Under the pieces are notes generated by a model that had not been told where the DNA came from, made no database searches, and was given only the letters and a program-made list of their open reading frames with translations. The translations under genes were made by a program, and so were the position numbers. Below, one piece after another: positions 24,433-32,915 of a stretch of 37,554 bases of DNA (its first letter is position 1; each line of letters opens with the position of its first letter). Origin of the DNA: Propionibacteriaceae bacterium (GTDB lineage Bacteria; Actinomycetota; Actinomycetes; Propionibacteriales; Propionibacteriaceae). The stretch is taken from assembly GCA_031267645.1 (NCBI GenBank), contig JAIRYW010000025.1, forward strand, positions 1 to 37,554. Reading direction: 5' to 3'.

Positions 24433-25202
24433 GACGTCACCGTCTGCAGATACCGCTCGTAACCCGACTCCTCCAGTGCCTCGGCCAGATCGGGGCCGCC
24501 CTCCTGGGCGATCCGGCCGTCCACGAAGACGTGCACGAAATCAGGCTTGATGTGGCGCAGGATGCGGGTGTAGTGGGTGATCAGCAGGACCCCCCGGTCG
24601 CCCTGGGCGGCGTAACGGTTGACCCCGTCCGAGACCACCCGCAGGGCGTCGATGTCGAGACCGGAGTCGGTCTCGTCCAAGATGGCGTACTTGGGGTTGA
24701 GGAGGTCGAGCTGGACGATCTCGTGCCGCTTCTTCTCCCCCCCGGAGAAGCCCTCGTTGACGGACCGGCCGGAGAACTCAGAGTCCAACTGCATGCGGCC
24801 CAGAGCCTGGTCGACCTGCTTGACCCAACCGCGCAGGGGCGGAGCCTGGCCGGTCAGAGCGGTGCGGGCGGTGCGCAAGAAGTTCGACACCGACACCCCG
24901 GGCACCTCGACCGGATACTGCATGGCCAGGAAGAGGCCGGCCCGGGCCCGCTGCTCGACGCTCAAGCCGGTCAGCTCGAGGCCGTCCAAACGGACCGAGC
25001 CGGAGGTGATGGTGTACTTCGGGTGCCCGGCCAAGGAGTAAGCCAGGGTCGACTTGCCGGAGCCGTTGGGGCCCATGATGGCGTGGATCCGACCCGGTTC
25101 GAGCACCAGGTCGACGCCCTTGAGGATGGCTTTGGGGCCCTGCTCGGTCTGCACCGAGACGTGCAGGTCGGTGATCTCGAGGCCGCGCGGCTGATCTGTC
25201 AT
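24429..25202 (-). CDS. sufC: Fe-S assembly ATPase SufC
   Basis: A 257-aa ABC-type ATPase of the soluble SufBCD scaffold complex. Walker A is GPNGSGKST, the Q-loop AMQYPVEVPGV, the signature FSGGEKKRHEI, and Walker B AILDETDSGLD with the SufC-specific E-T-D-S-G-L-D. LITHYTRIL holds the switch histidine. ATG 25202 is used because an AAGGAG ribosome-binding site precedes it and MTDQPRGLEITDLHV is a natural start; the upstream open frame is a shadow of sufD. It follows sufD after 29 nt and overlaps sufS by 4 bp. Confidence 0.96.
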   Translation of the reverse strand: MTDQPRGLEITDLHVSVQTEQGPKAILKGVDLVLEPGRIHAIMGPNGSGKSTLAYSLAGHPKYTITSGSVRLDGLELTGLSVEQRARAGLFLAMQYPVEVPGVSVSNFLRTARTALTGQAPPLRGWVKQVDQALGRMQLDSEFSGRSVNEGFSGGEKKRHEIVQLDLLNPKYAILDETDSGLDIDALRVVSDGVNRYAAQGDRGVLLITHYTRILRHIKPDFVHVFVDGRIAQEGGPDLAEALEESGYERYLQTVTS

Positions 25203-25231
25203 GACTGGTTCTCCTTCAGCGTGGTGGGGGT

Positions 25232-26392
25232 CTATAGGGCGGGGCCGGTGGCCAGCTCGCGGTCGATCTTGTCCATCAGGACCTGCTCCACGTCGGGCAC
25301 GCCGATGCGGGCCACCAGTTGGGCGAAGAAGCCGCGCACGACCAAGCGGCGGGCCTCGTCCGGGTCCAATCCGCGCGAACGCAGATAGAACAGTTGCTCG
25401 TCGTCGAAGCGACCGGTCGAAGCCGAGTGGCCGGCCCCCACGATGTCGCCGGTCTCGATCTCCAAGTTGGGCACTGAATCGGCTCGGCAACCATCGGACA
25501 GGACCAGGTTCTTATTCGACTCGTAAGTCTCGATGCCCTGGGCCCGGGATCGGATCAAGACGTCGCCGACCCAGACCGCATGGGCCCGGCGGCCTTGCAG
25601 GGCCCCCCGGTAGTCGGCCAGCGACTTGCCCTTGGGGTGGTTGTGGTCGACGAACAGCCGGTGCTCGATGTGTTGGCCGGCGTCGCAGAAGTAGACGCCC
25701 AAGAGTTCGGCCGCACCGCTCGCCCCGGCGTAGGAGACATTGTTTTGGAGCCGGATCAGGTCGCCGCCCAGGGAGACCGCGATGTGACGGTAGGACGCCT
25801 TCGGATGGACCTTGGCCTCATGCTGGCCCAGATGCGACGAGCCGGGCCGCCAGTCCTGGATCGAGACCACGGTCAGCTGGGCGGACGGTCCGACCACGAT
25901 CTCGACGTTGCCCAGATAACGGCCCTGCCCGCCGTGGCGCAGCAGGACGGTGGCGCTGGAGCCGGCCTCGGCTTCGATCACCAGGTGGTGGGCGGCCAGA
26001 CCGGTCTCCGAATCGACCCGCAAGTCGAGGCGGATCGGCTGGTCGTAGCGGCGGCCGGCCGCCAGTCTCAGGTGGTCGGCTCGCTCGGCCCGGGCGCTGG
26101 CCAGCGCGGCCGCCCGGTCGACCGGGACCAGGACCGAGCCCCGACTGCCCTGGCCCGGACTCAAGGGTTCGGCCCAGCAGCCCTGGTCCGAAGTCCGGGT
26201 CACGGCCACCGCCGCCGCCGCGGGGTCGGCCCAGATCGGCTGGAGCTGGTCCAAGGGCGTGAAACGCCAGATCTCCTCCCGGCCGGTCGGCTCGGGATGG
26301 TCGGCCAAGTCGAACGAGCCGGCCGGATGGAGATGACTGACGGTGCGGGTCTCGAGCGGCCCGGCGGCCAGGGGGGAGTTTCCTTCTGCCAT
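25232..26392 (-). CDS. sufD: Fe-S assembly scaffold protein SufD
   Basis: A 386-aa SufBD-fold protein that partners SufB and SufC in building [4Fe-4S] clusters. The N-terminus has the substrate-like EEIWRFTPLDQLQPIW. The long central beta-helix follows, and the conserved C-terminal block reads GHSASTGRFDDEQLFYLRSRGLDPDEARRLVVRGFF. The histidine of GAGHSAS corresponds to the conserved SufD cluster-site region. The ATG follows the sufB stop with no intervening base, so it depends on terminating ribosomes. Confidence 0.95.
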   Translation of the reverse strand: MAEGNSPLAAGPLETRTVSHLHPAGSFDLADHPEPTGREEIWRFTPLDQLQPIWADPAAAAVAVTRTSDQGCWAEPLSPGQGSRGSVLVPVDRAAALASARAERADHLRLAAGRRYDQPIRLDLRVDSETGLAAHHLVIEAEAGSSATVLLRHGGQGRYLGNVEIVVGPSAQLTVVSIQDWRPGSSHLGQHEAKVHPKASYRHIAVSLGGDLIRLQNNVSYAGASGAAELLGVYFCDAGQHIEHRLFVDHNHPKGKSLADYRGALQGRRAHAVWVGDVLIRSRAQGIETYESNKNLVLSDGCRADSVPNLEIETGDIVGAGHSASTGRFDDEQLFYLRSRGLDPDEARRLVVRGFFAQLVARIGVPDVEQVLMDKIDRELATGPAL

Positions 26393-27832
26393 CTAGCCGA
26401 CCGCGCCTTCCATTTGCAATTCGATCAGTCGATTGAGCTCCAAGGCGTACTCCATCGGCAGCTCGCGGGCGATCGGCTCGACGAAGCCGCGCACGATCAT
26501 GGCCATCGACTCCTCTTCGGTCAAGCCCCGGCTCATGAGATAGAAGAGCTGGTCCTCGCTGACCTTGGAGACGGTCGCCTCGTGCGCCATCGAGACGTCC
26601 TCCTCGCGCACGTCGACGTAAGGGTAGGTGTCGGAGCGCGAGACGGTGTCGACCAGCAGGGCGTCGCAGCGCACCGAGGAGGCCGAGTGATGGGCTCCGG
26701 GGGCGACGTGGACCAGGCCGCGGTACGAGGCCCGCCCGCCGCCCCGGGCGACCGACTTGGAGACGATGGTGGAGGAGGTGTGGGGGGCGGCGTGGACCAT
26801 CTTGGCGCCGGTGTCCTGGTGTTGGCCCGGCCCGGCGAAGGCGATCGACAGGGTCTCCCCCTTGGCCCGGGGCCCGAGCAGCCAGCAGGCCGGGTATTTC
26901 ATGGACGCCTTCGAGCCGATGTTGCCGTCGATCCACTCCATGGTGGCGTCCTCGGCGCAGGTGGTGCGCTTGGTCACCAGGTTGTAGACGTTGTCGGACC
27001 AGTTCTGAATGGTGGTGTACCTGGCCCGGGCGCCCTTGCACAGGATGATCTCGACCACGGCGGAGTGGAGCGAGTCCGTCTTGTAGATCGGGGCGGTGCA
27101 ACCCTCGACGTAATGGACCTGAGCCCCCTCGTCGACGATGATCAAGGTACGTTCGAACTGGCCCATGTTCTCGGTGTTGATGCGGAAGTAGGCCTGCAGC
27201 GGGATCGCCACCTGGACGCCCTTGGGCACGTAGATGAAGGAGCCGCCGGACCAGACGGCCGTGTTGAGGGCGGCGAATTTGTTGTCTCCGGCCGGCACCA
27301 CCGAGCCGAAGTGGCGTTCGAAGATCTCCGGGTGCTGCTTCAGGCCGGTGTCGGTGTCGAGGAAGACGACGCCTTGGCGCTCCAACTCCTGGTTGATCTT
27401 GTGGTAGACCACCTCGGACTCGTACTGGGCCGCCACCCCGGCCACCAGCCGCTTCTTCTCGGCTTCGGGGATGCCCAGCCGGTCGTAGGTGGTCCGGATG
27501 TCGGCCGGCAGATCCTCCCAGTCGGTGGCTTGGCGCTCGGTCGACTTGACGTAGTACTTGATGGTGTCGAAATCGATCCCGCTCAGATCGGCCCCCCAGG
27601 TCGGCATCGGTTTGAGCCAGAACAGCTCCAACGCCTTCAGTCGCCGCTCCAGCATCCAGGCCGGTTCTTGTTTGCGGGCCGAGATGTCGCGCACGACGGC
27701 CTCGTCCAAACCGCGGCGGGCGCTGGCCCCGGCTTGGTCGGAGTCGTGCCATCCGAAACGGTATTTGCCGAGTGCGGCCAGGTGCTCGTCCTGGGTCGCC
27801 CCTAGGCCGGGCGCCGCTGGGGGCGTCGTCAC
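26393..27832 (-). CDS. sufB: Fe-S assembly scaffold protein SufB
   Basis: A 479-aa scaffold protein of the SufBCD complex. Recognisable parts are YRFGWHDSD near the N-terminus, [44 protein letters not shown], a Cys-rich central region ([44 protein letters not shown]) and the C-terminal [24 protein letters not shown]. The start is GTG 27832, with AGGAGG 5 nt upstream, overlapping the sufR stop by 4 bp. There is no intein, unlike mycobacterial SufB. The length is standard. Confidence 0.96.
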   Translation of the reverse strand: MTTPPAAPGLGATQDEHLAALGKYRFGWHDSDQAGASARRGLDEAVVRDISARKQEPAWMLERRLKALELFWLKPMPTWGADLSGIDFDTIKYYVKSTERQATDWEDLPADIRTTYDRLGIPEAEKKRLVAGVAAQYESEVVYHKINQELERQGVVFLDTDTGLKQHPEIFERHFGSVVPAGDNKFAALNTAVWSGGSFIYVPKGVQVAIPLQAYFRINTENMGQFERTLIIVDEGAQVHYVEGCTAPIYKTDSLHSAVVEIILCKGARARYTTIQNWSDNVYNLVTKRTTCAEDATMEWIDGNIGSKASMKYPACWLLGPRAKGETLSIAFAGPGQHQDTGAKMVHAAPHTSSTIVSKSVARGGGRASYRGLVHVAPGAHHSASSVRCDALLVDTVSRSDTYPYVDVREEDVSMAHEATVSKVSEDQLFYLMSRGLTEEESMAMIVRGFVEPIARELPMEYALELNRLIELQMEGAVG

Positions 27833-28548
27833 ATTTCCTCCTGGTCTCCCGCGACCGGACGCGGGATATGGGTGGTGCAGATGCCATCGCCGTGGGCGAT
27901 GGTGGCCAGGCGCTGGACGTGGGAGTCGAGCAGACGGGAGAAAGCCGCCGTCTCGGCCTGGCAGAACTCGGGGAAACGGGCCGCCACCGCCGAATAGGGG
28001 CAGTGGTGCTGACGCAGTTGCTGGCCCGAGGTGATGGGGGCCAGGTCGGCCATGAAGCCGAGGTCGCGCAGGACCTGGGACAGGACTTGGGCCGGGCTCA
28101 GATCGGGCTGGACCGCCCCCAATTCGAGGCAATCGGCCGCCACGGCGTCGAATTTGCGCTGGGCGAAGTCGCGCACGGCCTGTTGGCCGCCCAGTCGACG
28201 CAGATCCTCCAGCACCTCGATGGCCAGTTCGTCGTAAGCGTGGACGAACTGCCGCCGACCTTGTTCGGTCGGCTGCCAGGCCGTGGCCGGGCGGCCCGGC
28301 CCCCGTCTGGGAACGGTCGTGGAGCGTCGCACACCGACCAACCCCTGGGCCTGCAAAGCGGCCAAGTGGCGACGAACGGCCGCCTGGGTCAGACCCAGGA
28401 GGTCGGCCAAGTGCGCGGCCGTGGCATGGCCCTGTTCCATGATCAGGGCCATGATCTGACGTCGAGTCGAGGGCTGCCGGTCAGCCTCCCCCGACTGTGA
28501 AAACCGCTCCGACACTGAGTCCGGTTGGTCGATAGCGGCGAGATTCAC
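27829..28548 (-). CDS. sufR: SufR-type Fe-S-sensing transcriptional repressor of the suf operon
   Basis: A 239-aa regulator with an N-terminal winged helix-turn-helix ([30 protein letters not shown]) and a C-terminal cluster-binding region with cysteines in [14 protein letters not shown] and GICTTHI. SufR proteins carry a [4Fe-4S] cluster and repress suf genes until iron-sulfur stress. The cysteine pattern here fits that, like Rv1460. I start at GTG 28548 because AAGGA lies 7 nt upstream; a TTG at 28584 in the same frame would add 12 residues but has a ribosome-binding site that is too close. It is the first suf gene, 67 nt after ptsI, and overlaps sufB by 4 bp. No clear operator palindrome was identified in the gap. 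Confidence 0.9.
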   Translation of the reverse strand: MNLAAIDQPDSVSERFSQSGEADRQPSTRRQIMALIMEQGHATAAHLADLLGLTQAAVRRHLAALQAQGLVGVRRSTTVPRRGPGRPATAWQPTEQGRRQFVHAYDELAIEVLEDLRRLGGQQAVRDFAQRKFDAVAADCLELGAVQPDLSPAQVLSQVLRDLGFMADLAPITSGQQLRQHHCPYSAVAARFPEFCQAETAAFSRLLDSHVQRLATIAHGDGICTTHIPRPVAGDQEEM

Positions 28549-28615
28549 AACGACATCCTTGCGTAATCCGCGCGACTTGGCCAATCCCCCCGGGCCGAGG
28601 CCTCTCAGCTAAGTC

Positions 28616-30250
28616 TCAGGGCTCGGCCAGGTCCAGTTCGCGCACCCGCTGCCGCAACGGCAGGACGACGGTCGGAGCGACCGACAGCTCGTCCACCCCC
28701 AGGCGCAGGAAATGCTCGGTCAAGGACAGGTCGCCGGCCAACTCGCCGCAGATGCCGACCCAGGCCCCGTGCCGATGGCCGTTGTCCACCACCTGTCCGA
28801 TCAGACGCAGGACGGCTTCGTGGCGGGGGTCGCAGAACTCCTCCAGGTCCAGGTTCTGCCGGTCCACCGCCAGGGTGTACTGAGTCAGGTCGTTGGTGCC
28901 GATGGAGAAGAAGTCGACCTCGGGGGCCAACCGGTCGGAGCAGATGGCGGCGGCCGGAGTCTCGACCATGACGCCGAACTCGATCGGCTCGGCCACCGGA
29001 CACCCTTCCGCCAGCAGCTCGGCCTTGATCTGGGCCAGCAGGGCCTTGACCCGTTGGACCTCGCTCAGCGAGGCGATCATCGGGGCCATCAGGGCGACCC
29101 GGCCGAAGGCCGAGGCCCGCAGCAGGGCGCGCAGCTGACGGTGGAAGACGTCCGGCCGGCGCAGACAGAGCCGGACCCCGCGCAGACCCAGAGCCGGGTT
29201 GTCCTCCTGGGGCAGGTCGAGGTAGGCGATCTGTTTGTCCGCCCCGACGTCGAGGGTGCGGAAGACCACCCGTTTCGGGGCCAGCTCCTGAGCCACCTGG
29301 CGGTAGACCTCGAACAACTCATCCTCGCTCGGCTGCTGAGCCGCCTCCATGTAGGCGAACTCGGTCCGGAACAAGCCCACCCCGCCGGCGTCGTTGTCCC
29401 GGACGGCGGCCAGCTCCGAGGTCGAGCCGATGTTGGCGTGGATCTCGATCCGGCGGCCGTCCAAGGTGACGTCGGGCTGTCCGCGCAGCTCTTCCAAAAG
29501 TTGTTTACGCTGTTCGTCGGATTGTTTCTTCTCCAGCAAGCGGCGCAAGGCCGGCTGGTCCGGACGGATCAGGACTTGGCCGGAGAAGCCGTCCACCACG
29601 GCGTACTCGCCGTCCCAGTCCGGATCGAGCGGACCGACCCCGACCACGGCCGGGATGCCCAGGCTGCGGGCCAAGATGGCCGAGTGCGAATTGGTCGAGC
29701 CGCCCGCCGTGACGAAGGCCAGCACCTTCGACTTGTCCAATTGGACCGTCTCGGACGGGCTGAGGTCGTCGGCCACCACGATGACCGGCTCGTCCGCCCC
29801 CAGGCCGACCCCGGCCCGCCCGGTCAGACAGCGGATGACCCGCTCCGAGACGTCGTTGACGTCGGCCGCCCGCTCCCGCAGGTAAGGGTCGTCCAACTCG
29901 GACAGCTGGGCGGCGAAGTTGGCCCCCGTGACCGAGACGGCGAATTCGGCGTTGACCCTCTGCGAGGCCAGCACCGAGCGCACGTTGTCGCAGTAGTCCT
30001 CGTCCCGCAGCATCATCTGGTGGACTTCGAAGACGGCGGCGGACTGCTCCCCGGCCTCGGCCAGAGCCTTGGCCTGGAGCTGGCCCAATTCGGCCACGGC
30101 CTGGTCGCGGGCGGCCTGGAAACGCTCGTACTCGGCCTCGCAATCCTCCACCTGGCGGCGCACGACCGGGCCCAGATCACGCTTGACGAAGCGCAGGTCG
30201 CCGACCGCGACGGCCCCGTAGACTCCTTTGCCGGTCAGCTGGATCATCAT
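28616..30250 (-). CDS. ptsI: PTS phosphoenolpyruvate-protein phosphotransferase (Enzyme I)
   Basis: This 544-aa cytosolic protein takes phosphate from PEP and passes it to HPr. The phosphorylated histidine is H189 in GGSTNSHSAILAR, with one residue more than the usual GGRTSH form. The PEP-binding domain has GVGLFRTEFAYM, APMIASLSEV, GVMVETPAA, FFSIGTNDLTQYTLAVDR and the acid-base cysteine C501 in GICGELAGD. The start ATG 30250 overlaps the preceding dehydrogenase stop by 4 bp (ATGA); a second ATG follows at once. It is the last gene of the PTS operon. About 25 residues shorter than many EI proteins, but all key sites are present. Confidence 0.96.
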   Translation of the reverse strand: MMIQLTGKGVYGAVAVGDLRFVKRDLGPVVRRQVEDCEAEYERFQAARDQAVAELGQLQAKALAEAGEQSAAVFEVHQMMLRDEDYCDNVRSVLASQRVNAEFAVSVTGANFAAQLSELDDPYLRERAADVNDVSERVIRCLTGRAGVGLGADEPVIVVADDLSPSETVQLDKSKVLAFVTAGGSTNSHSAILARSLGIPAVVGVGPLDPDWDGEYAVVDGFSGQVLIRPDQPALRRLLEKKQSDEQRKQLLEELRGQPDVTLDGRRIEIHANIGSTSELAAVRDNDAGGVGLFRTEFAYMEAAQQPSEDELFEVYRQVAQELAPKRVVFRTLDVGADKQIAYLDLPQEDNPALGLRGVRLCLRRPDVFHRQLRALLRASAFGRVALMAPMIASLSEVQRVKALLAQIKAELLAEGCPVAEPIEFGVMVETPAAAICSDRLAPEVDFFSIGTNDLTQYTLAVDRQNLDLEEFCDPRHEAVLRLIGQVVDNGHRHGAWVGICGELAGDLSLTEHFLRLGVDELSVAPTVVLPLRQRVRELDLAEP

Positions 30251-31512
30251 GGCCGACCGCCCCGGGCGGCCAGCAGGATGGTCTCGGCCTCGGCGTTCCA
30301 CAGGCCCTGGTGACGGTCGCAGGCGGCGGCCAGTTGGGCGAAGAGCGGGTCCGAGCGGCCCAACTCGGCGAAGTCGTCGATCGCCGTCAGGGGCAGTTCG
30401 ACGCCCGGATAGGTCAATTTCTTGCCCCCCGGCAATCGCGGCAGTTCGGTCACGGTCGGGATGATCGCATCGATGCCGCCGATGTGACTGACCATGACGG
30501 CGGGACGGATCTGGCCGGCGGCGGCCAGGGCCAGCCCCTCTTTCAAGTCGTCGGTGCTGCCGCCCGTGGTGCCGATCAGATGGGTCGAGCCGTAGTGGGT
30601 GTTGTAGAGGTTGATCTCGGCCTTGAAGTCGGCCTGGGCCGGGCCGGCGAAGAAGTTGAGACAGCCGTCGAAGGCCAGCAGGCGGTCGCCCAGTTCGACC
30701 AGCGGCCGGATCGGGGCGAAGACGAAGACGTCGTCGTAACCCCGGCCGTCGGTCAGCCCGCGCAGACCGGCTTCGGCCTGGTCGAAGTCGTCCGGGTTGA
30801 CGAAGCGAAGGTCGACGCCCCGGCCGCCGGCCAGTTCCGGCGGCGTCAATCGGCTGGCCCGGGCCAAGCGGGCCGGGTCGACGTCCGTCACCACCACCAG
30901 ACCGGGCCGCTCGACGGCGGCCAGAGCGTATTCGACGGCGGCCTGGCCCATCGGTCCGGCCCCGCCCAGGATCAGGACGGCGCCGCCGGGCTTGACCCCC
31001 ATGACGTGCCCGGGGCTGTGGCTGTCAGTGTGGTAGCAGGCCCGGTAGCCGCCGATGACGCAGGAGATGGGCTCGCCCAGCGAAGCCGAGAAGTAGCTGT
31101 CGCCGTCGTAAGGCAGCAGGCAGCCCAGTTCCATGACCTCGGGCGGGATGACGCAATAGGTGCAGGAGCCGCCGAAGAATTGGTACGAGTAGCCCGGCGA
31201 GTCGAGCCGGCCCTGCCAGTTGAGGGCGGGCTGTTGGGCGAATCTTTGGCCGGCCGCGAACTGGTCGCGCCAGCGCGCCCCCACTTCGACGATGTCGCCG
31301 GCGAACTCGTGGCCGATGATGACGGGATGGCGGTCGACGTCCTGGGGACAGCGTTTGTGCTGTTTGCCCTGGATCAGGAGCTTGTGGGTCGACATGCAGA
31401 TGGAGTCGGAGACGATCCGGACCAGGATCTCGTCTTCCCGTAGCGGTGGCAGTTCGAACTCCTCCAGGCGCAGGTCGTTGGCGCCGTAGAGGCGGACGGC
31501 TCGGGTTCTCAT
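30247..31512 (-). CDS. L-sorbose-1-phosphate reductase (SorE)-like zinc-dependent medium-chain dehydrogenase
   Basis: A 421-aa MDR-superfamily oxidoreductase. Catalytic zinc ligands are Cys in DSICMSTHK, His-Glu in VIIGHEFAG, and Glu in LGEPISCVIG; the four-cysteine structural zinc lobe is absent. The cofactor fold is LILGGAGPMGQ (about residue 180). The blocks GCLNFFAGPAQADF, THLIGTTGGSTDDLKEG and ELPRLPGGKKLTYPG are what I recognise as SorE-specific. SorE reduces L-sorbose-1-P at C2 to D-glucitol-6-P. It sits between a FruK-like kinase and ptsI, in an operon with a mannitol-type PTS and no MtlD. I infer that the real substrate is mannitol-1-P, oxidised at C2 to fructose-1-P. A GAGGAG site precedes the ATG. 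Confidence 0.85.
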   Translation of the reverse strand: MRTRAVRLYGANDLRLEEFELPPLREDEILVRIVSDSICMSTHKLLIQGKQHKRCPQDVDRHPVIIGHEFAGDIVEVGARWRDQFAAGQRFAQQPALNWQGRLDSPGYSYQFFGGSCTYCVIPPEVMELGCLLPYDGDSYFSASLGEPISCVIGGYRACYHTDSHSPGHVMGVKPGGAVLILGGAGPMGQAAVEYALAAVERPGLVVVTDVDPARLARASRLTPPELAGGRGVDLRFVNPDDFDQAEAGLRGLTDGRGYDDVFVFAPIRPLVELGDRLLAFDGCLNFFAGPAQADFKAEINLYNTHYGSTHLIGTTGGSTDDLKEGLALAAAGQIRPAVMVSHIGGIDAIIPTVTELPRLPGGKKLTYPGVELPLTAIDDFAELGRSDPLFAQLAAACDRHQGLWNAEAETILLAARGGRP

Positions 31513-31529
31513 GCTTCAGTCTCCTCGCT

Positions 31530-32459
31530 TCAGATGGCTTCCAGCCGCACCAGCGGCAATAGTTGTTCGATCAAAGGGCGGTCCGGCGGCTTGGTCCCCT
31601 CGGTGGTGACTGCCCCGGCCGAGCCGGCCATGGCCCAAGCGGCCGCCTGGGCCCAGTCCAGACCCCGTTCGGCGGCCAGGGCCAGGGCCGCCACCATGGC
31701 GTCGCCCGCCCCCACCGTGGAACGCACCGGCACCGCCAGGGGGCCGGACCGCCAGACTTGGTCGGCGGTCACGAAGATCGCGCCCTGGTCGCCCAGCGAG
31801 ACCACCAGCCGAGGCAGGCCAGCCGCCACCTGGGCCCGGGCCACGGCGACCACTCGGTCGCAGTCGAGGTCGTCCGGCAGCCCGGCCAACTGGGCCAGTT
31901 CGTGGCGATTGGGTTTGATCAGATCGGGCCGCTCGGCCAGGGCGGCGGCCAGGGCCGGCCCGTCGGCGTCCAGGTAGGCCAGGCCGCCGGCGGCGTGGAT
32001 GGAGCGGATCAGACGGGCGTAGAAGTCGTCCGGCAGCCCCCGGCACAGGCTGCCGGACAACACCACCACGGCTCCCCCGGCCGCCGCGGCCACCTTGCGC
32101 TCCAAAGCGGCCGCCTCGGCGGCGTCGACCTCGACCCCCGGCTCGTTCAGCTCGGTCAAGCCGAAGTCGCGGTCGATCACTTTAAGGTTGGTCCTGGTCT
32201 GGCCGGCCACGACCACGAAGTCGCTCCGAATGGCCGGGTCGCCCGCCAGCCGACGTACGATGTCGTCGCCCACCGGGCCGCCCACGAAGCCGGTGGCGAC
32301 CGATCGGCCGCCCCAGGCGGCGATGGCCCGAGAGACGTTGACGCCCTTGCCGCCGGCGTCGCTGACGGCCGGGCCGACTCGGTTGAGCCGCCCTGGCCGC
32401 AGGCGGTCGATCTGGACCGTCCGGTCCAGGGCCGGGTTGACGGTGACGGTGACGATCAT
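31530..32459 (-). CDS. fruK: 1-phosphofructokinase-type PfkB-family sugar-phosphate kinase
   Basis: A 309-aa ribokinase-fold enzyme. The N-terminal TVTVNPALDRTVQIDRL and DAGGKGVNVSRAIAAWGG are the FruK/LacC pattern. LNEPG is also typical of this subgroup, as is SGSLCRGLPDDFYARLI. The catalytic motif is STVGAGDAMVAALALA, with the base Asp in GAGD. FruK converts fructose-1-P to fructose-1,6-bisphosphate; LacC uses tagatose-6-P and PfkB fructose-6-P. FruK activity is favoured because the next gene encodes a dehydrogenase likely to make fructose-1-P. The gene lies 6 nt after the EIIA stop and 17 nt before the SorE-like gene, so it is tightly linked in the PTS operon. Confidence 0.86.
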   Translation of the reverse strand: MIVTVTVNPALDRTVQIDRLRPGRLNRVGPAVSDAGGKGVNVSRAIAAWGGRSVATGFVGGPVGDDIVRRLAGDPAIRSDFVVVAGQTRTNLKVIDRDFGLTELNEPGVEVDAAEAAALERKVAAAAGGAVVVLSGSLCRGLPDDFYARLIRSIHAAGGLAYLDADGPALAAALAERPDLIKPNRHELAQLAGLPDDLDCDRVVAVARAQVAAGLPRLVVSLGDQGAIFVTADQVWRSGPLAVPVRSTVGAGDAMVAALALAAERGLDWAQAAAWAMAGSAGAVTTEGTKPPDRPLIEQLLPLVRLEAI

Positions 32460-32465
32460 GTCGCC

Positions 32466-32909
32466 TCAGACGCTGAGCAGGTCGTAGAAGAGGTCGGCGT
32501 CGCCGCTGGCCACGGCCTGGAGCACCTTGTCCTCCTGGTCGAAGGCGTCGGCGATCCGGGCCAAGACCTCCAGATGCTCCTCGCCTTGGGCGGCGATGCC
32601 GATGACCAGCCGGACGTCGACGCCGTGCCAGTCGATCCCGTCCGGGTAGGTCAGCACCGTCAGGCCGGTCCGACGGATGGCGGCCTTGCCTTCGACCTCG
32701 CCGTGCGGGATGGCGATGGCGTTGCCGATGGCGACGGAGAACTTGGCGTCCCGGGCCAACATCGAGTCGATGTAGGCCGGCTCGACGTGGCCTCCGGCCA
32801 GCAGCCACTGGCCGCAACGGCGGATGGCCGCCTCGGGCGGCTCGCTGGCCAGGCCGGTGTGGATCAGGGCCCGGTCCAGGATCGGGGGCACGGCGGCGTC
32901 GGTGGGCAT
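32466..32909 (-). CDS. mtlF: PTS mannitol/fructose-family EIIA component (MtlF-like)
   Basis: A 147-aa cytosolic phosphocarrier. The active-site histidine is H69 in NAIAIPHGEVEG, with the partner histidine in GEEHLEVLARIADAF. Both are standard for the Fru/Mtl EIIA fold. Length fits a free-standing MtlF rather than a fused domain, matching the EIICB protein in the same operon, which lacks an A domain. It would accept phosphate from HPr H15 and give it to the EIIB cysteine. It is 6 nt downstream of the regulator gene and 6 nt upstream of the kinase gene. Confidence 0.92.
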   Translation of the reverse strand: MPTDAAVPPILDRALIHTGLASEPPEAAIRRCGQWLLAGGHVEPAYIDSMLARDAKFSVAIGNAIAIPHGEVEGKAAIRRTGLTVLTYPDGIDWHGVDVRLVIGIAAQGEEHLEVLARIADAFDQEDKVLQAVASGDADLFYDLLSV

Positions 32910-32915
32910 GTTCGG

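Noticed and set aside
25580-27805. A 741-codon plus-strand open frame opposite sufD/sufB
   Set aside because: It lies wholly within conserved sufB and sufD, has shadow-type composition and no recognisable domain.
28549-28615. A SufR operator in front of sufR
   Set aside because: I looked for the known inverted-repeat types and found only short palindromes (TTGGCCAA, GAGGCCTC) with no match to a known SufR site.
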